In this document: positions 11,622 through 18,313 of the stretch, one piece after another
Numbering within the stretch: the stretch's first letter is position 1
Layout of the letters: each line of letters opens with the position of its first letter
DNA from: Opitutaceae bacterium
GTDB taxonomy: Bacteria > Verrucomicrobiota > Verrucomicrobiia > Opitutales > Opitutaceae
Assembly: GCA_020847775.1 (NCBI GenBank)
Contig: JADLBI010000220.1
Coordinates: 1-18,313, forward strand
Direction: 5' to 3'
DNA: 18,313 nucleotides
The notes under the pieces: model-generated
Told to the model about the DNA's origin: nothing
What the model saw: the letters and a program-made list of their open reading frames with translations, nothing else
The model's database searches: none
Position numbers and translations under genes: made by a program

Positions 11622-12836
11622 TCACTTCGCCACCACCAGCGGAAACCCGTTTTTCTTCAGGGCGCGGTGGAGAGTCGCGATGTGGGCACGGTCGCGGGTT
11701 TCGACGGTGCAAACCGCGTGCACGGCGGAAACGTCGGAGCCACTGAACGCGCGGTCGTGGGCGATGTCCTTCACGCTCGCGCCGCACTCGGCGATGACGC
11801 GGGTGAGTCGCGCGAGGCCGCCGGGGCGGTCGCAGATGCGGGCGGTGAACCGGGTGAGGCGGCCGTCGGTCACCAAGCCGCACTCAATGATGCGGCTGAG
11901 AACCGCGGGGTCGATGTTGCCCCCGCCCACCACCAAGACGACGCGCTGGCCCGCGAGCCCGGGCAGTCGGCCCGACATCATCGCGGCGAGTGGCGTGGCG
12001 GCGGCGCCTTCAACCACGGTTTTTTCCAACTCGACCATGCGCAAAATCGCGAGCGCGATGGCGTCTTCGCTCACGCTCACCACTTCGTCCACGTGCGCGC
12101 GGGCCAGCGCAAACGCGTTGGCCCCGACCGTGAGGGTTGCCAGACCGTCGGCCAAGGTGGGGCGACGCGGCCCCAACACCGGCTTACCGGCTTTCAACGC
12201 CGCGGTAAAATTGCCCGTCGCGATGCTTTCAACCCCAATCACGCGCACCTTCGGGCGCACGGCCTTGACCGCGAGCGAGAGCCCGGCGATCAATCCGCCG
12301 CCGCCGACCGGGCACACGATCGCATCGGCCTGGCGCACTTGTTCGAGGATTTCCAAGCCCATCGTGCCCTGCCCGGCGATGATGTCGGGATGATCAAAAC
12401 CGTGAATGTAGGTGTAGCCGTGTTTGGCCGAAAGCGTGTCGGCCTGCGCGCGCGCCTCAACGAAATCGCGGCCCTGCACGATCACGTCGGCGCCGAGTCG
12501 TTGGCAGGTGGTGATCTTGATCAACGGCGCGTAGTCGGGCATGACCACGGTGACGGGGATGCCGAGCAGCTTGCCGTGATACGCAAGACCGAGCGCGTGG
12601 TTGCCCGCGCTGGCGGCGACGACGCCGAGTTTGCGGCGCGCGGCGGGCAAACGCAGCAGCGCGTTGCGCGCGCCTCGCTCCTTGAACGAGCCGGTGCGCT
12701 GAAAGTTGTCGAGTTTGCAGAAAACGCGCGCGCCGGTGATTTCGGAGAGCGGACTTGATTCCGGACAGGGCGATTGAATGATCCCACCGGCGATGCGGCG
12801 GCGGGCGGCGCGAATATCGGAGAGCGTGACATCCAT
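11622..12836 (-). CDS. ilvA: Threonine ammonia-lyase (threonine dehydratase) with C-terminal ACT domain
   Basis: 404 residues. A PLP-dependent fold-type II enzyme that deaminates L-threonine to 2-oxobutanoate, the entry to isoleucine synthesis or threonine catabolism. The PLP lysine is K52 in FQRTGSFKERGARNAL. SAGNHALGLAY (76-86) is the asparagine loop, GGGG at 178-181 binds the PLP phosphate, and VGGGNID (303-309) closes the site. A single ACT domain at ~328-402 (FTARICDRPGGLARL) implies small-molecule control. The length and single ACT resemble the ~400-residue ilvA/tdcB type with C-terminal ACT rather than the ~515-residue E. coli IlvA with two regulatory domains. The gene symbol is by family, since biosynthetic and catabolic roles cannot be separated here. 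Confidence 0.92.
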   Translation of the reverse strand: MDVTLSDIRAARRRIAGGIIQSPCPESSPLSEITGARVFCKLDNFQRTGSFKERGARNALLRLPAARRKLGVVAASAGNHALGLAYHGKLLGIPVTVVMPDYAPLIKITTCQRLGADVIVQGRDFVEARAQADTLSAKHGYTYIHGFDHPDIIAGQGTMGLEILEQVRQADAIVCPVGGGGLIAGLSLAVKAVRPKVRVIGVESIATGNFTAALKAGKPVLGPRRPTLADGLATLTVGANAFALARAHVDEVVSVSEDAIALAILRMVELEKTVVEGAAATPLAAMMSGRLPGLAGQRVVLVVGGGNIDPAVLSRIIECGLVTDGRLTRFTARICDRPGGLARLTRVIAECGASVKDIAHDRAFSGSDVSAVHAVCTVETRDRAHIATLHRALKKNGFPLVVAK

Positions 12837-12877
12837 GCCCCGAGCTTACTGTGGGCGGCGCGCTTGAAAACACGAAC

Positions 12878-12903
12878 GACGGCCGACATTTCGGCCGGCC
12901 GTC
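12878..12903 (-). terminator. GC-rich hairpin after the EF-hand gene, weak terminator
   Basis: GACGGCC (12878-12884) and GGCCGTC (12897-12903) pair; alternatively CGGCCGA/TCGGCCG around CATT. On the minus strand it is followed by GTTCGTGTTTTC, a poor T tract. It separates the EF-hand gene from the threonine dehydratase gene downstream. Confidence 0.45.
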
Positions 12904-12933
12904 TGAGTTAATCCGAAAGCGTTGTGGTGAATT

Positions 12934-13554
12934 TTACTCTTCGGGGGGCGGAGGCATCTGCTCCGGTCCGCCACGACGTTCGGCTCGCTTCTCGCGAAAC
13001 TTTTCCTTGGCTGTGGCCCATTCCGAAGCTCTGAGCTTGCCGTCGCCATCGGCATCGGCGGCTTTCAAGCGGGCGAGTTGCTTTTCCAGGTGGGCGCGCA
13101 CGCGTTTTTCGCCCTCGGCCCGGGCGGCGGCGCGCTCGGTCTCGTCGAGCTTGCCGTCTTGGTTGGCGTCAAACCGCTTGAGTAGGGCTCCGCGGTGATG
13201 CTTGGCCGCTTGGGCTCGATGCATTTTTCCGCGCTTTTCCATCCGGTGTTGGCGCATGGACTTCATCTTTTTTTGTGCGGCGGCCCACTCCGAATCACTG
13301 ATTGCGCCGTCTTTGTCGGTGTCGGCGCGTTCGAGGAATCGTGGATTTTTGCTGAGATTATCCCGCAGGGCCTGTTTCGCGGCGGTGCGTTCGGTGTCAT
13401 CGAGCTTACCGTCTTGGTTGGCGTCGAATCGAGCCCAGCGTGGTTCGCGGGGCGGCGGGGTGTCCTTATCGGGCGCGGGTTGCGCCGAGAGCAGGGTCGG
13501 CGCAAGGAATAGCGTTGCGGCGGCAAAGAGGGTATTTAGTGATGAGTTTTTCAT
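12934..13554 (-). CDS. Secreted protein with four EF-hands
   Basis: 206 residues from the ATG at 13554. A signal peptide (LNTLFAAATLFLAPTLLSAQ, to ~25) predicts export. Four canonical 12-residue calcium loops are seen: D44-E55 DANQDGKLDDTE, D78-E89 DTDKDGAISDSE, D129-E140 DANQDGKLDETE and D167-E178 DADGDGKLRASE. A highly basic linker (~96-127, Arg/Lys/His) lies between hands 2 and 3. Hands 1-2 and 3-4 look like an internal duplication, because loops 1 and 3 differ at one residue. Such proteins are probably calcium-responsive or structural; no enzyme domain is present. The longer frame to 13638 adds 28 non-signal residues and would reach the divergent gene's start, so I reject it. Confidence 0.85.
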   Translation of the reverse strand: MKNSSLNTLFAAATLFLAPTLLSAQPAPDKDTPPPREPRWARFDANQDGKLDDTERTAAKQALRDNLSKNPRFLERADTDKDGAISDSEWAAAQKKMKSMRQHRMEKRGKMHRAQAAKHHRGALLKRFDANQDGKLDETERAAARAEGEKRVRAHLEKQLARLKAADADGDGKLRASEWATAKEKFREKRAERRGGPEQMPPPPEE

Positions 13555-13636
13555 GGAATATGGTTTTCTGGGTTGATGCCCTGGTGACGCCACGGTCCAA
13601 GCGTCGGTTACAACCACCCCCTTCTTCTGTCTCAAC

Positions 13637-13990
13637 ATGTATCAAGTCACTTTCTCCGAGCAAAGCCTGCGCGAGCTCAACCAGCTCGACAAACTGCTGC
13701 AGCTGGAGCTCATCGAGCCGATCAGCAACTTGAAGCCGGGGGATTTGGAACATCCACGTGAGCCGTTGGGCAAGTTTACGCGCGCCGGCAAGGAATTCTA
13801 CCGACTGCGGTCGGGGGATTACCGATTCTATTTCGATTTGCAGGACGAGACCCTGCACACGCACTACATTTTACACAAAAACTCCCTGGAGGATTTCCTG
13901 CTGCGCAATCGCCTGCCGGTGAGTGAGCAACAGCTCGTCGAGCAGCATTCCAAGTTTTGGAAATACCTCGAAAGCCTGACCAAAAAGTAA
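13637..13990 (+). CDS. RelE/ParE-fold protein without visible antitoxin
   Basis: 117 residues. MYQVTFSEQSLRELNQLDKL, then PLGKFTRAGKEFYRLRSGDYRFYFDLQDETLHTHYILHK, matches the RelE/ParE toxin fold: N-terminal helices, then an antiparallel sheet with the conserved YRLRxGDYR strand. It carries a C-terminal tail of ~30 residues (SEQQLVEQHSKFWKYLESLTKK) that may form an extra helix. No antitoxin gene precedes or follows it. Its stop lies 3 bp before the pssA ATG, so it is in the same transcript as an essential lipid gene. This argues for a domesticated role, perhaps in RNA binding, rather than a classical toxin; that is inference. It is divergent from the EF-hand gene. Confidence 0.7.
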   Translation: MYQVTFSEQSLRELNQLDKLLQLELIEPISNLKPGDLEHPREPLGKFTRAGKEFYRLRSGDYRFYFDLQDETLHTHYILHKNSLEDFLLRNRLPVSEQQLVEQHSKFWKYLESLTKK

Positions 13991-13993
13991 GCC

Positions 13994-14887
13994 ATGCCCA
14001 ACCCCACCACCCTACCGCCGGGTGATCCCGACGACCCGGAAAACCCCTATAACGTCACCCAAGCGAGCCGCATTTATTTTTTGCCGAACCTGATGACGGC
14101 GGGAAATTTGTTTTGCGGCTTCATGGCGGTGATCACCTGCATCCATGCCCGCTTGGCCGAGACCGCGGCGGACGGCCACTATCTCGACGGCTCGCCCACC
14201 GACCACTATAAAATCGCCGTGTGGTTTATCCTCGGCGCGGCGGCTTTTGATATGCTCGACGGTCGCTTGGCGCGCATGGGGGGCCGCGAATCGTTGTTTG
14301 GCGCGGAGTTCGACTCGATCGCGGACATCATTTCGTTCGGCATCGCGCCCGCGCTGCTGATGTTTTTTTTCATTATCTCGCCCTCGCAGGGCATCATGTG
14401 GTTTCGCAACGTCGGTTGGTTCGTCGGCTTCGTCTATCTGCTGTGTGCGGCGATTCGTCTGGCGCGGTTCAATGTGATCACCAACCCGCTGCTCCACCGC
14501 GACACGGTCGACACCAGCAAGGATTTCATGGGGCTGCCGGTGCCGGCGGCGGCAGGCACGGTCGGCGCACTGGTGCTGTTTTTGATCACCCTGGTTGAAA
14601 GCGACAAATCCCTCAATCGCTGGGCGCTAGCGCTGCCGTTTCTGATGGTGTTGGTGGCGGTGTTGATGGTCAGTCGGGTGCGCTACCCCAGTGGCAAGAA
14701 AATTGATCTGCAAACCACGACACAGATGGGCACGTTTATCCTGTTTCTCGTCATCGCGGGTTTAGTCGTGGTGCTCAAAGAAGTGGCGCTGCTAGTCCTC
14801 ACCTTGGGCTACATTTTTTACGGACTATTCCGGCACATCAACCGAGCGCGCAAACTACGCCGCGAGGGTTTGGGAGAATCTGTGTGA
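13994..14887 (+). CDS. pssA: CDP-diacylglycerol--serine O-phosphatidyltransferase
   Basis: 297 residues, with about seven or eight hydrophobic segments; an inner-membrane enzyme making phosphatidylserine, the precursor of phosphatidylethanolamine. The CDP-alcohol phosphatidyltransferase motif is complete: D86 x2 D89 G90 x2 A93 R94 x8 G103 x3 D107 x3 D111. YFLPNLMTAGNLFCGFMAV at 28-46 is the first helix typical of type II PssA. An insertion after helix 1 (~52-72, AETAADGHYLDGSPTDHY) is unusual but compatible. Related synthases share the motif, so serine specificity is a family-level inference. It follows the RelE-fold gene by 3 bp. Confidence 0.88.
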   Translation: MPNPTTLPPGDPDDPENPYNVTQASRIYFLPNLMTAGNLFCGFMAVITCIHARLAETAADGHYLDGSPTDHYKIAVWFILGAAAFDMLDGRLARMGGRESLFGAEFDSIADIISFGIAPALLMFFFIISPSQGIMWFRNVGWFVGFVYLLCAAIRLARFNVITNPLLHRDTVDTSKDFMGLPVPAAAGTVGALVLFLITLVESDKSLNRWALALPFLMVLVAVLMVSRVRYPSGKKIDLQTTTQMGTFILFLVIAGLVVVLKEVALLVLTLGYIFYGLFRHINRARKLRREGLGESV

Positions 14888-14928
14888 ACAAGCTGCGAGG
14901 TTTTTGCCGACATCTTTTTTCTGCGCAT

Positions 14929-14940
14929 AACCCCGGGGTT
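14929..14940. repeat. Perfect 12-bp palindrome after pssA
   Basis: AACCCCGGGGTT. As a self-complementary site with no loop it is a candidate protein-binding site or, with the following GTCCGG, part of a small hairpin. It lies 42 bp after the pssA stop. Confidence 0.3.
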
Positions 14941-14995
14941 GTCCGGAGTTTTTCGAATGTTGTTCACGGCTAAAAACCGCCTTTTTTTCATGGGT

Positions 14996-15021
14996 AAAAC
15001 AGGGGGGTTGTTCCTGTTTTT
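14996..15021 (+). terminator. Probable terminator between pssA and dnaN
   Basis: AAAACAGG (14996-15003) and CCTGTTTT (15013-15020) form an 8-bp stem with a 9-nt loop, followed by one more T and then CG. It is AU-rich and weaker than a classical terminator but well placed to end the RelE-fold/pssA transcript. The 228-bp gap 14888-15115 has no gene. Confidence 0.5.
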
Positions 15022-15041
15022 CGCCGCCTTTATGAATACGG

Positions 15042-15069
15042 TTGGAATTCATTATTGAAGAGCTATTCT
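15042..15069 (+). promoter_or_regulatory. Candidate sigma-70-type promoter for dnaN
   Basis: TTGGAA (15042-15047), a 16-bp spacer, then TATTCT (15064-15069), in a locally AT-rich stretch. It lies 46 bp before the dnaN ATG. No Shine-Dalgarno is visible in the C-rich leader. Confidence 0.45.
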
Positions 15070-15115
15070 TTTAGACTTTGTTAAGTTCTCACTTTTCGTC
15101 CGCCCCCACGCACCC

Positions 15116-16240
15116 ATGAAATTCAAAATCAATCGCGATCATTTCGCCAACGGCCTTGCCCAAGTGCTCAACGTGGTCGGTTCCAAGGCCACCATGCCCA
15201 TCCTGAGCAACGTGTTGATCGAGGCGGACAAGGACTTGATCTCGCTGACCACCACCAATCTCGATCTAGGCATCCGTTGCCAGATCAAGGCCGAGGTCAA
15301 GGAATCCGGTTCCGTCACCCTGCCGGTCAAGCGTCTCGCCGGCATTGTGCGCGAGCTGCCCAATATCGACGTCACGGTGGACGCCTCGCCAAATCATCAG
15401 GTCAAGCTGGCCTCCGGCGGTTCGAACTTCCGCATCATGGGTATTGGCAAGGAGGATTTTCCCGCGTTGCCGGAGCTGGGCGATGAGAAATCATGCAACC
15501 TCGGCCAAAGTGAGCTCACCGACATGCTCAAGAGCGTCGCCTATGCGCAGTCGAGCGACGAGACGCGCTACATCCTCAACGGCGTGTATTTCAACTTTAA
15601 GGATAGCAAGCTCACCCTCGTCGCTACCGATGGCCGTCGCCTCGCCCACATTTCCAAGGAGATGGAAGTCCCCGCCGCCGCCGCGGGCGCGATCATCTTG
15701 CCCGCCAAGACCGTGAACGAGCTCCTGCGCCTCCTCGACAAGGGCGACAAAGTCAAAATCCACTTCAATGACCGCCGTGCCGCGTTTCAGATCGCGACCA
15801 ACAAGGACACCAGCGGCTTGGTTGACAGCATCTACCTCTACACGAAGGTCGTGGAGGGGAATTATCCGAATTACCAACAGGTTATTCCCAAAGAGACCCA
15901 CCAGCGCATCAAGTTGGAGCGCGAACTCTTCCTCCAATGCGTGCACCGCGCCGCGCTCGTGTGCAGTGAAAAGGCCAACCAAGTGAAGCTCAAGCTCTCC
16001 AGCAATCTGCTCGAGATCGACGCGCAGAGCCCCGACTTTGGCGAAGCGCACGAATCCATGGCCATCGGCTACACCGGCCCGGAACTACAAGTCGCGTTCA
16101 ATCCGCAATTCATCATCGATCCGCTCCGCGCGCTGACCCGGGATGACGTTTACTTCGAGGTCAAAGATGAGGTCAGCCCGGGCGTGTTCAAGACCCTGGA
16201 AAGCTTCATCTGCGTGATCATGCCGGTGCGCCTAAGCTGA
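15116..16240 (+). CDS. dnaN: DNA polymerase III subunit beta (sliding clamp)
   Basis: 374 residues, the usual length. The three clamp domains are visible in order: 1-~120 (MKFKINRDHFANGLAQVLNVV, KATMPILSNVLIEA, NLDLGIRC), ~125-255 (YILNGVYFNF, LVATDGRRLAHI, ILPAKTVNELLRLL) and ~256-374 (NYPNYQQVIPKE, the C-terminal IMPVRLS that lines the protein-binding pocket). It forms the ring that tethers polymerase III to DNA. Residues ~228-245 (TNKDTSGLVDSIYLYTK) appear a little longer than in E. coli. dnaA, recF and gyrB are not adjacent, unlike the common dnaA-dnaN-recF order. Confidence 0.96.
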   Translation: MKFKINRDHFANGLAQVLNVVGSKATMPILSNVLIEADKDLISLTTTNLDLGIRCQIKAEVKESGSVTLPVKRLAGIVRELPNIDVTVDASPNHQVKLASGGSNFRIMGIGKEDFPALPELGDEKSCNLGQSELTDMLKSVAYAQSSDETRYILNGVYFNFKDSKLTLVATDGRRLAHISKEMEVPAAAAGAIILPAKTVNELLRLLDKGDKVKIHFNDRRAAFQIATNKDTSGLVDSIYLYTKVVEGNYPNYQQVIPKETHQRIKLERELFLQCVHRAALVCSEKANQVKLKLSSNLLEIDAQSPDFGEAHESMAIGYTGPELQVAFNPQFIIDPLRALTRDDVYFEVKDEVSPGVFKTLESFICVIMPVRLS

Positions 16241-16250
16241 TACCGCGGCG

Positions 16251-16303
16251 GCCGGAAAATCCGGCGCGTGGGCGGTGCCCGCCCGCCGGGCTGCCGCACC
16301 GCC
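16251..16303. other. Two GC-rich hairpins between dnaN and the next gene
   Basis: GCCGGA/TCCGGC around AAA (16251-16265), then an 8-bp stem GGCGGTGC/GCACCGCC (16271-16278 with 16296-16303). Neither is followed by a T run, so Rho-independent termination is unlikely. They could modulate readthrough from dnaN into the downstream gene. Confidence 0.4.
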
Positions 16304-16315
16304 GTCTCACGCCCC

Positions 16316-17188
16316 ATGGAAACATCCTACTTGGTTCTCAGCCTCATCATCATCGCCATCGTGATGGCGCAGGTTAACCAACGCACCGGTTCGCCCGTCG
16401 TCGCGATTTTTGTGCGCTGGCTGCGCTGGTTGGTCTTTGGCCTGGGTGCGGCGCAGATCTGCGTGGATTTTGATCTCATCAACCGGCCGTTCTGGGTGTT
16501 GACCGTCGTGTTCATGCTCGTCTGGTTTCTAGGAGAGACGCTCTACATGTGGCTTGGCATTCAAGCCATGAGCGTCAGCCCCCTGCCCCTCTTTCCGCGT
16601 TATGTCGTCAACGCCAGTGGAGAAGAGTGGCCCACCCTGCCCCGCTTCCTGAAATTGCGCGACTGGCTCCGCGCGCAAGGCTTTAAGCACGTGCAGGCCC
16701 ACAAGGCCGAGATCGGCGGCGGCATCTATTTGCGCAATTCCATTTACCAAGACGCCGACGGGCGCATCCGCGTCCAAATCACCTTCCTGCCGCAAGCCGC
16801 CGGTCTGGTCGGCGTGTGCTATTCGCTGGTTTCACACACGGCGGATGGCTACCGCATCGTGACGGACAACTTCTATATTCCCTTCGCGGGATTTTACCCG
16901 GAAAATTGGCTGGTCGAACGCATGCCGTGGCGCCGTTCATTGCCGCGCCTGCTCGCCCGCCATCGCCAACGACTCGTGGGCGACACCACCGTGGCCTTTG
17001 AGAGCGATCCACTAGCCGAACTCAACGCCCAGCAACAAGAGCTCGACCGACTCAACACACAACTCGGGTTCCTCAATCCACAGGCAGAGCGCGAAGAATT
17101 CGGCAAAATCTCCCAAGCCGGCCGCTACCGCATCTGGAAGGAAATCTGGACCCTCAACTACCTCGGCCGCGCCGCCAAATATCTGTGA
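16316..17188 (+). CDS. Membrane protein of unknown function, 290 aa
   Basis: From the ATG at 16316; the upstream frame would translate the hairpin region and is rejected. Hydrophobic segments at ~3-18 (TSYLVLSLIIIAIVMA), ~35-50 and ~55-80 give an N-terminal membrane domain of two or three helices. Residues ~95-220 form a soluble domain rich in aromatic beta-like segments (GGGIYLRNSIYQ, RIRVQITFLPQ, YRIVTDNFYIPFAGFYPENW). Residues ~240-285 are a charged helical coiled coil (NAQQQELDRLNTQLGFLN). I do not recognise the family. It starts 75 bp after dnaN on the same strand and ends 38 bp before the convergent moaA stop. Confidence 0.75.
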   Translation: METSYLVLSLIIIAIVMAQVNQRTGSPVVAIFVRWLRWLVFGLGAAQICVDFDLINRPFWVLTVVFMLVWFLGETLYMWLGIQAMSVSPLPLFPRYVVNASGEEWPTLPRFLKLRDWLRAQGFKHVQAHKAEIGGGIYLRNSIYQDADGRIRVQITFLPQAAGLVGVCYSLVSHTADGYRIVTDNFYIPFAGFYPENWLVERMPWRRSLPRLLARHRQRLVGDTTVAFESDPLAELNAQQQELDRLNTQLGFLNPQAEREEFGKISQAGRYRIWKEIWTLNYLGRAAKYL

Positions 17189-17194
17189 CCACGA

Positions 17195-17223
17195 AAAAGT
17201 GTAACCCATTAGGCTACACTTTT
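17195..17223. terminator. Bidirectional terminator-like palindrome at a convergent junction
   Basis: AAAAGTGTA (17195-17203) pairs with TACACTTTT (17215-17223), with one A/C mismatch and then CC/GG, and the loop is CATTA. It has an A run before and a T run after the core, so it can work in both directions. It sits between the 290-aa gene stop (17188) and the moaA stop (17227) and resembles the palindromes at 9910 and 9986. Confidence 0.65.
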
Positions 17224-17226
17224 CCT

Positions 17227-18246
17227 TCACCCGCCGATGTAGCTCATCTCGATTTTTGGGCGCGATTCATGGCGGGCCAAGAGTTCGGCTCGCTCGTCGG
17301 AATAGCGGTCTTTCCGACCTCGCCAGATGCCAGCGATGTATTCCGTGAGCGCGGCGTCATCCGCGCCCCCGCGCAATCGGCCCAGCACATTGTGACCCCT
17401 GGCCGCAAACAAACAGGTGTAGAGCTTGCCGTCGGCGGAAAGTCGCGCGCGGTGGCAGTCCTTACAAAACGGCTCTGTCACCGAACTGATAATGCCGATC
17501 TCGCCGCGCCCATCGCGGTAACGATAACGCGCCGCCACTTCGCCACGATAGGCGGGCCCGGCCGGCTCCAGTGGCCATTCACTATTGATGCGCGCGATCA
17601 ACTCCAGGGCGGGCGCGACCTGATCTTGCCGCCAATGGTTGGTGGTGCCGACATCCATGAACTCGATGAAGCGCAACGGGTGTCCGCGCGCGCGGAAATA
17701 AGCGCACAGCGGGATGATCTCGTCGTCGTTCATGCCGCGCTGAACCACACAGTTGATCTTTACCGGCAGACCGGCCGCGCTGGCCGCGTCGATGCCGCGC
17801 AACACGCGGGCCACGCTGAAGCCGAGGCCGTTCATCACGCCCGCCCTGGTCTCATCGAGAGAATCAACCGACACGTTGATGCGGTCGAGCCCGGCTTCGC
17901 GCAGCGCCGCCGCCTGTTTTTCCAAGAACCAACCGTTGGTGGTCAGTGCCACGTCCGGCACTCGTAAATCGTGTTTCAGCGCGCGAATAATTTCCGCCAG
18001 ATCGGTTCGCAGTAGTGGTTCGCCGCCGGTCAACCGCACTTTTTCGACCCCGAGCGCGCGAAACACGCGCACCAAGCGCACAAGTTCTTCGCGTGTAGCG
18101 AGCGCGTTGTTTTGCAGGAATGCATGACTCGCGCCAAAAACATCCTTTGGCATGCAATAAGGACAGCGGAAATTGCAGCGATCCGTGACCGAAATGCGCA
18201 GGTCGCGCAACGGCCGACTGAATTGATCGCGAAGATCGGAAAACAT
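17227..18246 (-). CDS. moaA: GTP 3',8-cyclase MoaA (molybdenum cofactor biosynthesis, radical SAM)
   Basis: 339 residues from the ATG at 18246. The radical SAM cluster motif is C24-x3-C28-x2-C31 (RCNFRCPYC) and LTGGEPLLR (72-80) binds SAM. A second [4Fe-4S] site, C261-x2-C264-x13-C278 (FCKDCHRARLSADGKLYTC), binds GTP. The C-terminus ends in GG (338-339), needed in MoaA for catalysis. It converts GTP to 3',8-cyclo-7,8-dihydro-GTP, the first step to molybdopterin. No other moa gene is in the window. The ORF extends 15 residues upstream; I prefer the ATG at 18246 because the family normally starts just before FxRPLRDLRIS. Confidence 0.95.
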   Translation of the reverse strand: MFSDLRDQFSRPLRDLRISVTDRCNFRCPYCMPKDVFGASHAFLQNNALATREELVRLVRVFRALGVEKVRLTGGEPLLRTDLAEIIRALKHDLRVPDVALTTNGWFLEKQAAALREAGLDRINVSVDSLDETRAGVMNGLGFSVARVLRGIDAASAAGLPVKINCVVQRGMNDDEIIPLCAYFRARGHPLRFIEFMDVGTTNHWRQDQVAPALELIARINSEWPLEPAGPAYRGEVAARYRYRDGRGEIGIISSVTEPFCKDCHRARLSADGKLYTCLFAARGHNVLGRLRGGADDAALTEYIAGIWRGRKDRYSDERAELLARHESRPKIEMSYIGG

Positions 18247-18313
18247 GACCCGCCACCAAGACACACCCGCCCAACTTTCGCAAAGCCGCAAAATTTTCGC
18301 GCTGACCCTACCA
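18247..18313. other. Upstream region of moaA, no gene recognised
   Basis: 67 bp to the window edge. GGTGGCGGG lies a few bases before the moaA ATG on the minus strand and could contribute weakly to ribosome binding. The last bases read TGGTAGGG on the minus strand, which resembles a REP foot, but no matching hairpin is visible within the window. Confidence 0.3.

Noticed and set aside
11613..12758. 381-codon plus-strand frame opposite the threonine dehydratase gene
   Set aside because: It mirrors the codon bias of a complete PLP enzyme on the other strand, and its translation is low-complexity (His/Arg/Ala/Gly).
13555..13636. Antitoxin gene for the RelE-fold protein
   Set aside because: The 82-bp gap upstream cannot hold an antitoxin and the gene downstream is pssA.
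14855..15052. 65-codon minus-strand frame between pssA and dnaN
   Set aside because: It overlaps the pssA end and the probable terminator, has low-complexity polar composition and no recognisable family.
14888..15115. Replication origin next to dnaN
   Set aside because: The region is AT-rich and next to dnaN, but no convincing cluster of DnaA boxes (TTATCCACA-like) is present and dnaA is not in the window.
18301..18313. Eighth REP element at the right edge
   Set aside because: Minus-strand TGGTAGGG resembles a REP foot but no hairpin of the family follows within the window.

Overview
The window looks like a chromosomal segment of a high-GC Verrucomicrobium, most likely of the Opitutaceae/Opitutus group. 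This is an inference from family content and style, not a database match. The pointers are strongly GC-biased coding sequence, few start codons with a recognisable Shine-Dalgarno sequence, a small secreted protein carrying the 'VVLLPSFTVSESR' motif I associate with Opitutaceae exported proteins, and a mix of housekeeping genes (pyc, dnaN, pssA, moaA, a threonine dehydratase) with lineage-typical lipoproteins and hypotheticals.

Layout. 1-2245: the 5' end of pyruvate carboxylase (minus, cut by the window edge), then a two-gene plus-strand unit of a haem-binding CxxCH protein and a Gfo/Idh/MocA oxidoreductase. 2246-4104: a gene-poor, structure-rich stretch with an inverted pair of REP palindromes, a long-loop terminator, a 70-aa possible gene, a FliA/WhiG-type sigma factor, a terminator and a 47-aa possible gene. 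4105-7892: a DUF2007-type protein, a DUF2959-type lipoprotein and a large secreted S9 (prolyl-oligopeptidase family) peptidase, all plus. 7893-11621: a second REP pair, a small secreted hypothetical protein, an AmpG-like transporter facing an N-acetylmuramoyl-L-alanine amidase lipoprotein (a plausible peptidoglycan-recycling pair), and a REP-associated tyrosine transposase (RAYT) bracketed by REP palindromes. 11622-13554: threonine ammonia-lyase and a four-EF-hand secreted protein, both minus. 13637-17188: an orphan RelE/ParE-fold protein joined to pssA, then dnaN and a membrane protein of unknown function, all plus. 17227-18246: moaA, minus.

The most interesting structure is the RAYT/REP system. 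Seven REP-like palindromes lie at three loci. Six have a GTAG foot and one has the variant GTTAG. One locus holds the transposase gene. Its stop codon overlaps (ATGA) the only workable start codon of the amidase lipoprotein, whose first ~29 residues are encoded by two REP palindromes. The REP pair near 2.3 kb keeps a 15-base copy (14/15 identical) of the transposase gene's 3' end, so it looks like an internally deleted descendant. REP stems at different loci show compensatory base changes. A second palindrome family (arms AAAGTAACCT/AGGTTACTTT and a longer relative) sits at the ends of convergent genes near 9.9-10.0 kb and 17.2 kb.

No tRNA, rRNA or CRISPR array was seen.
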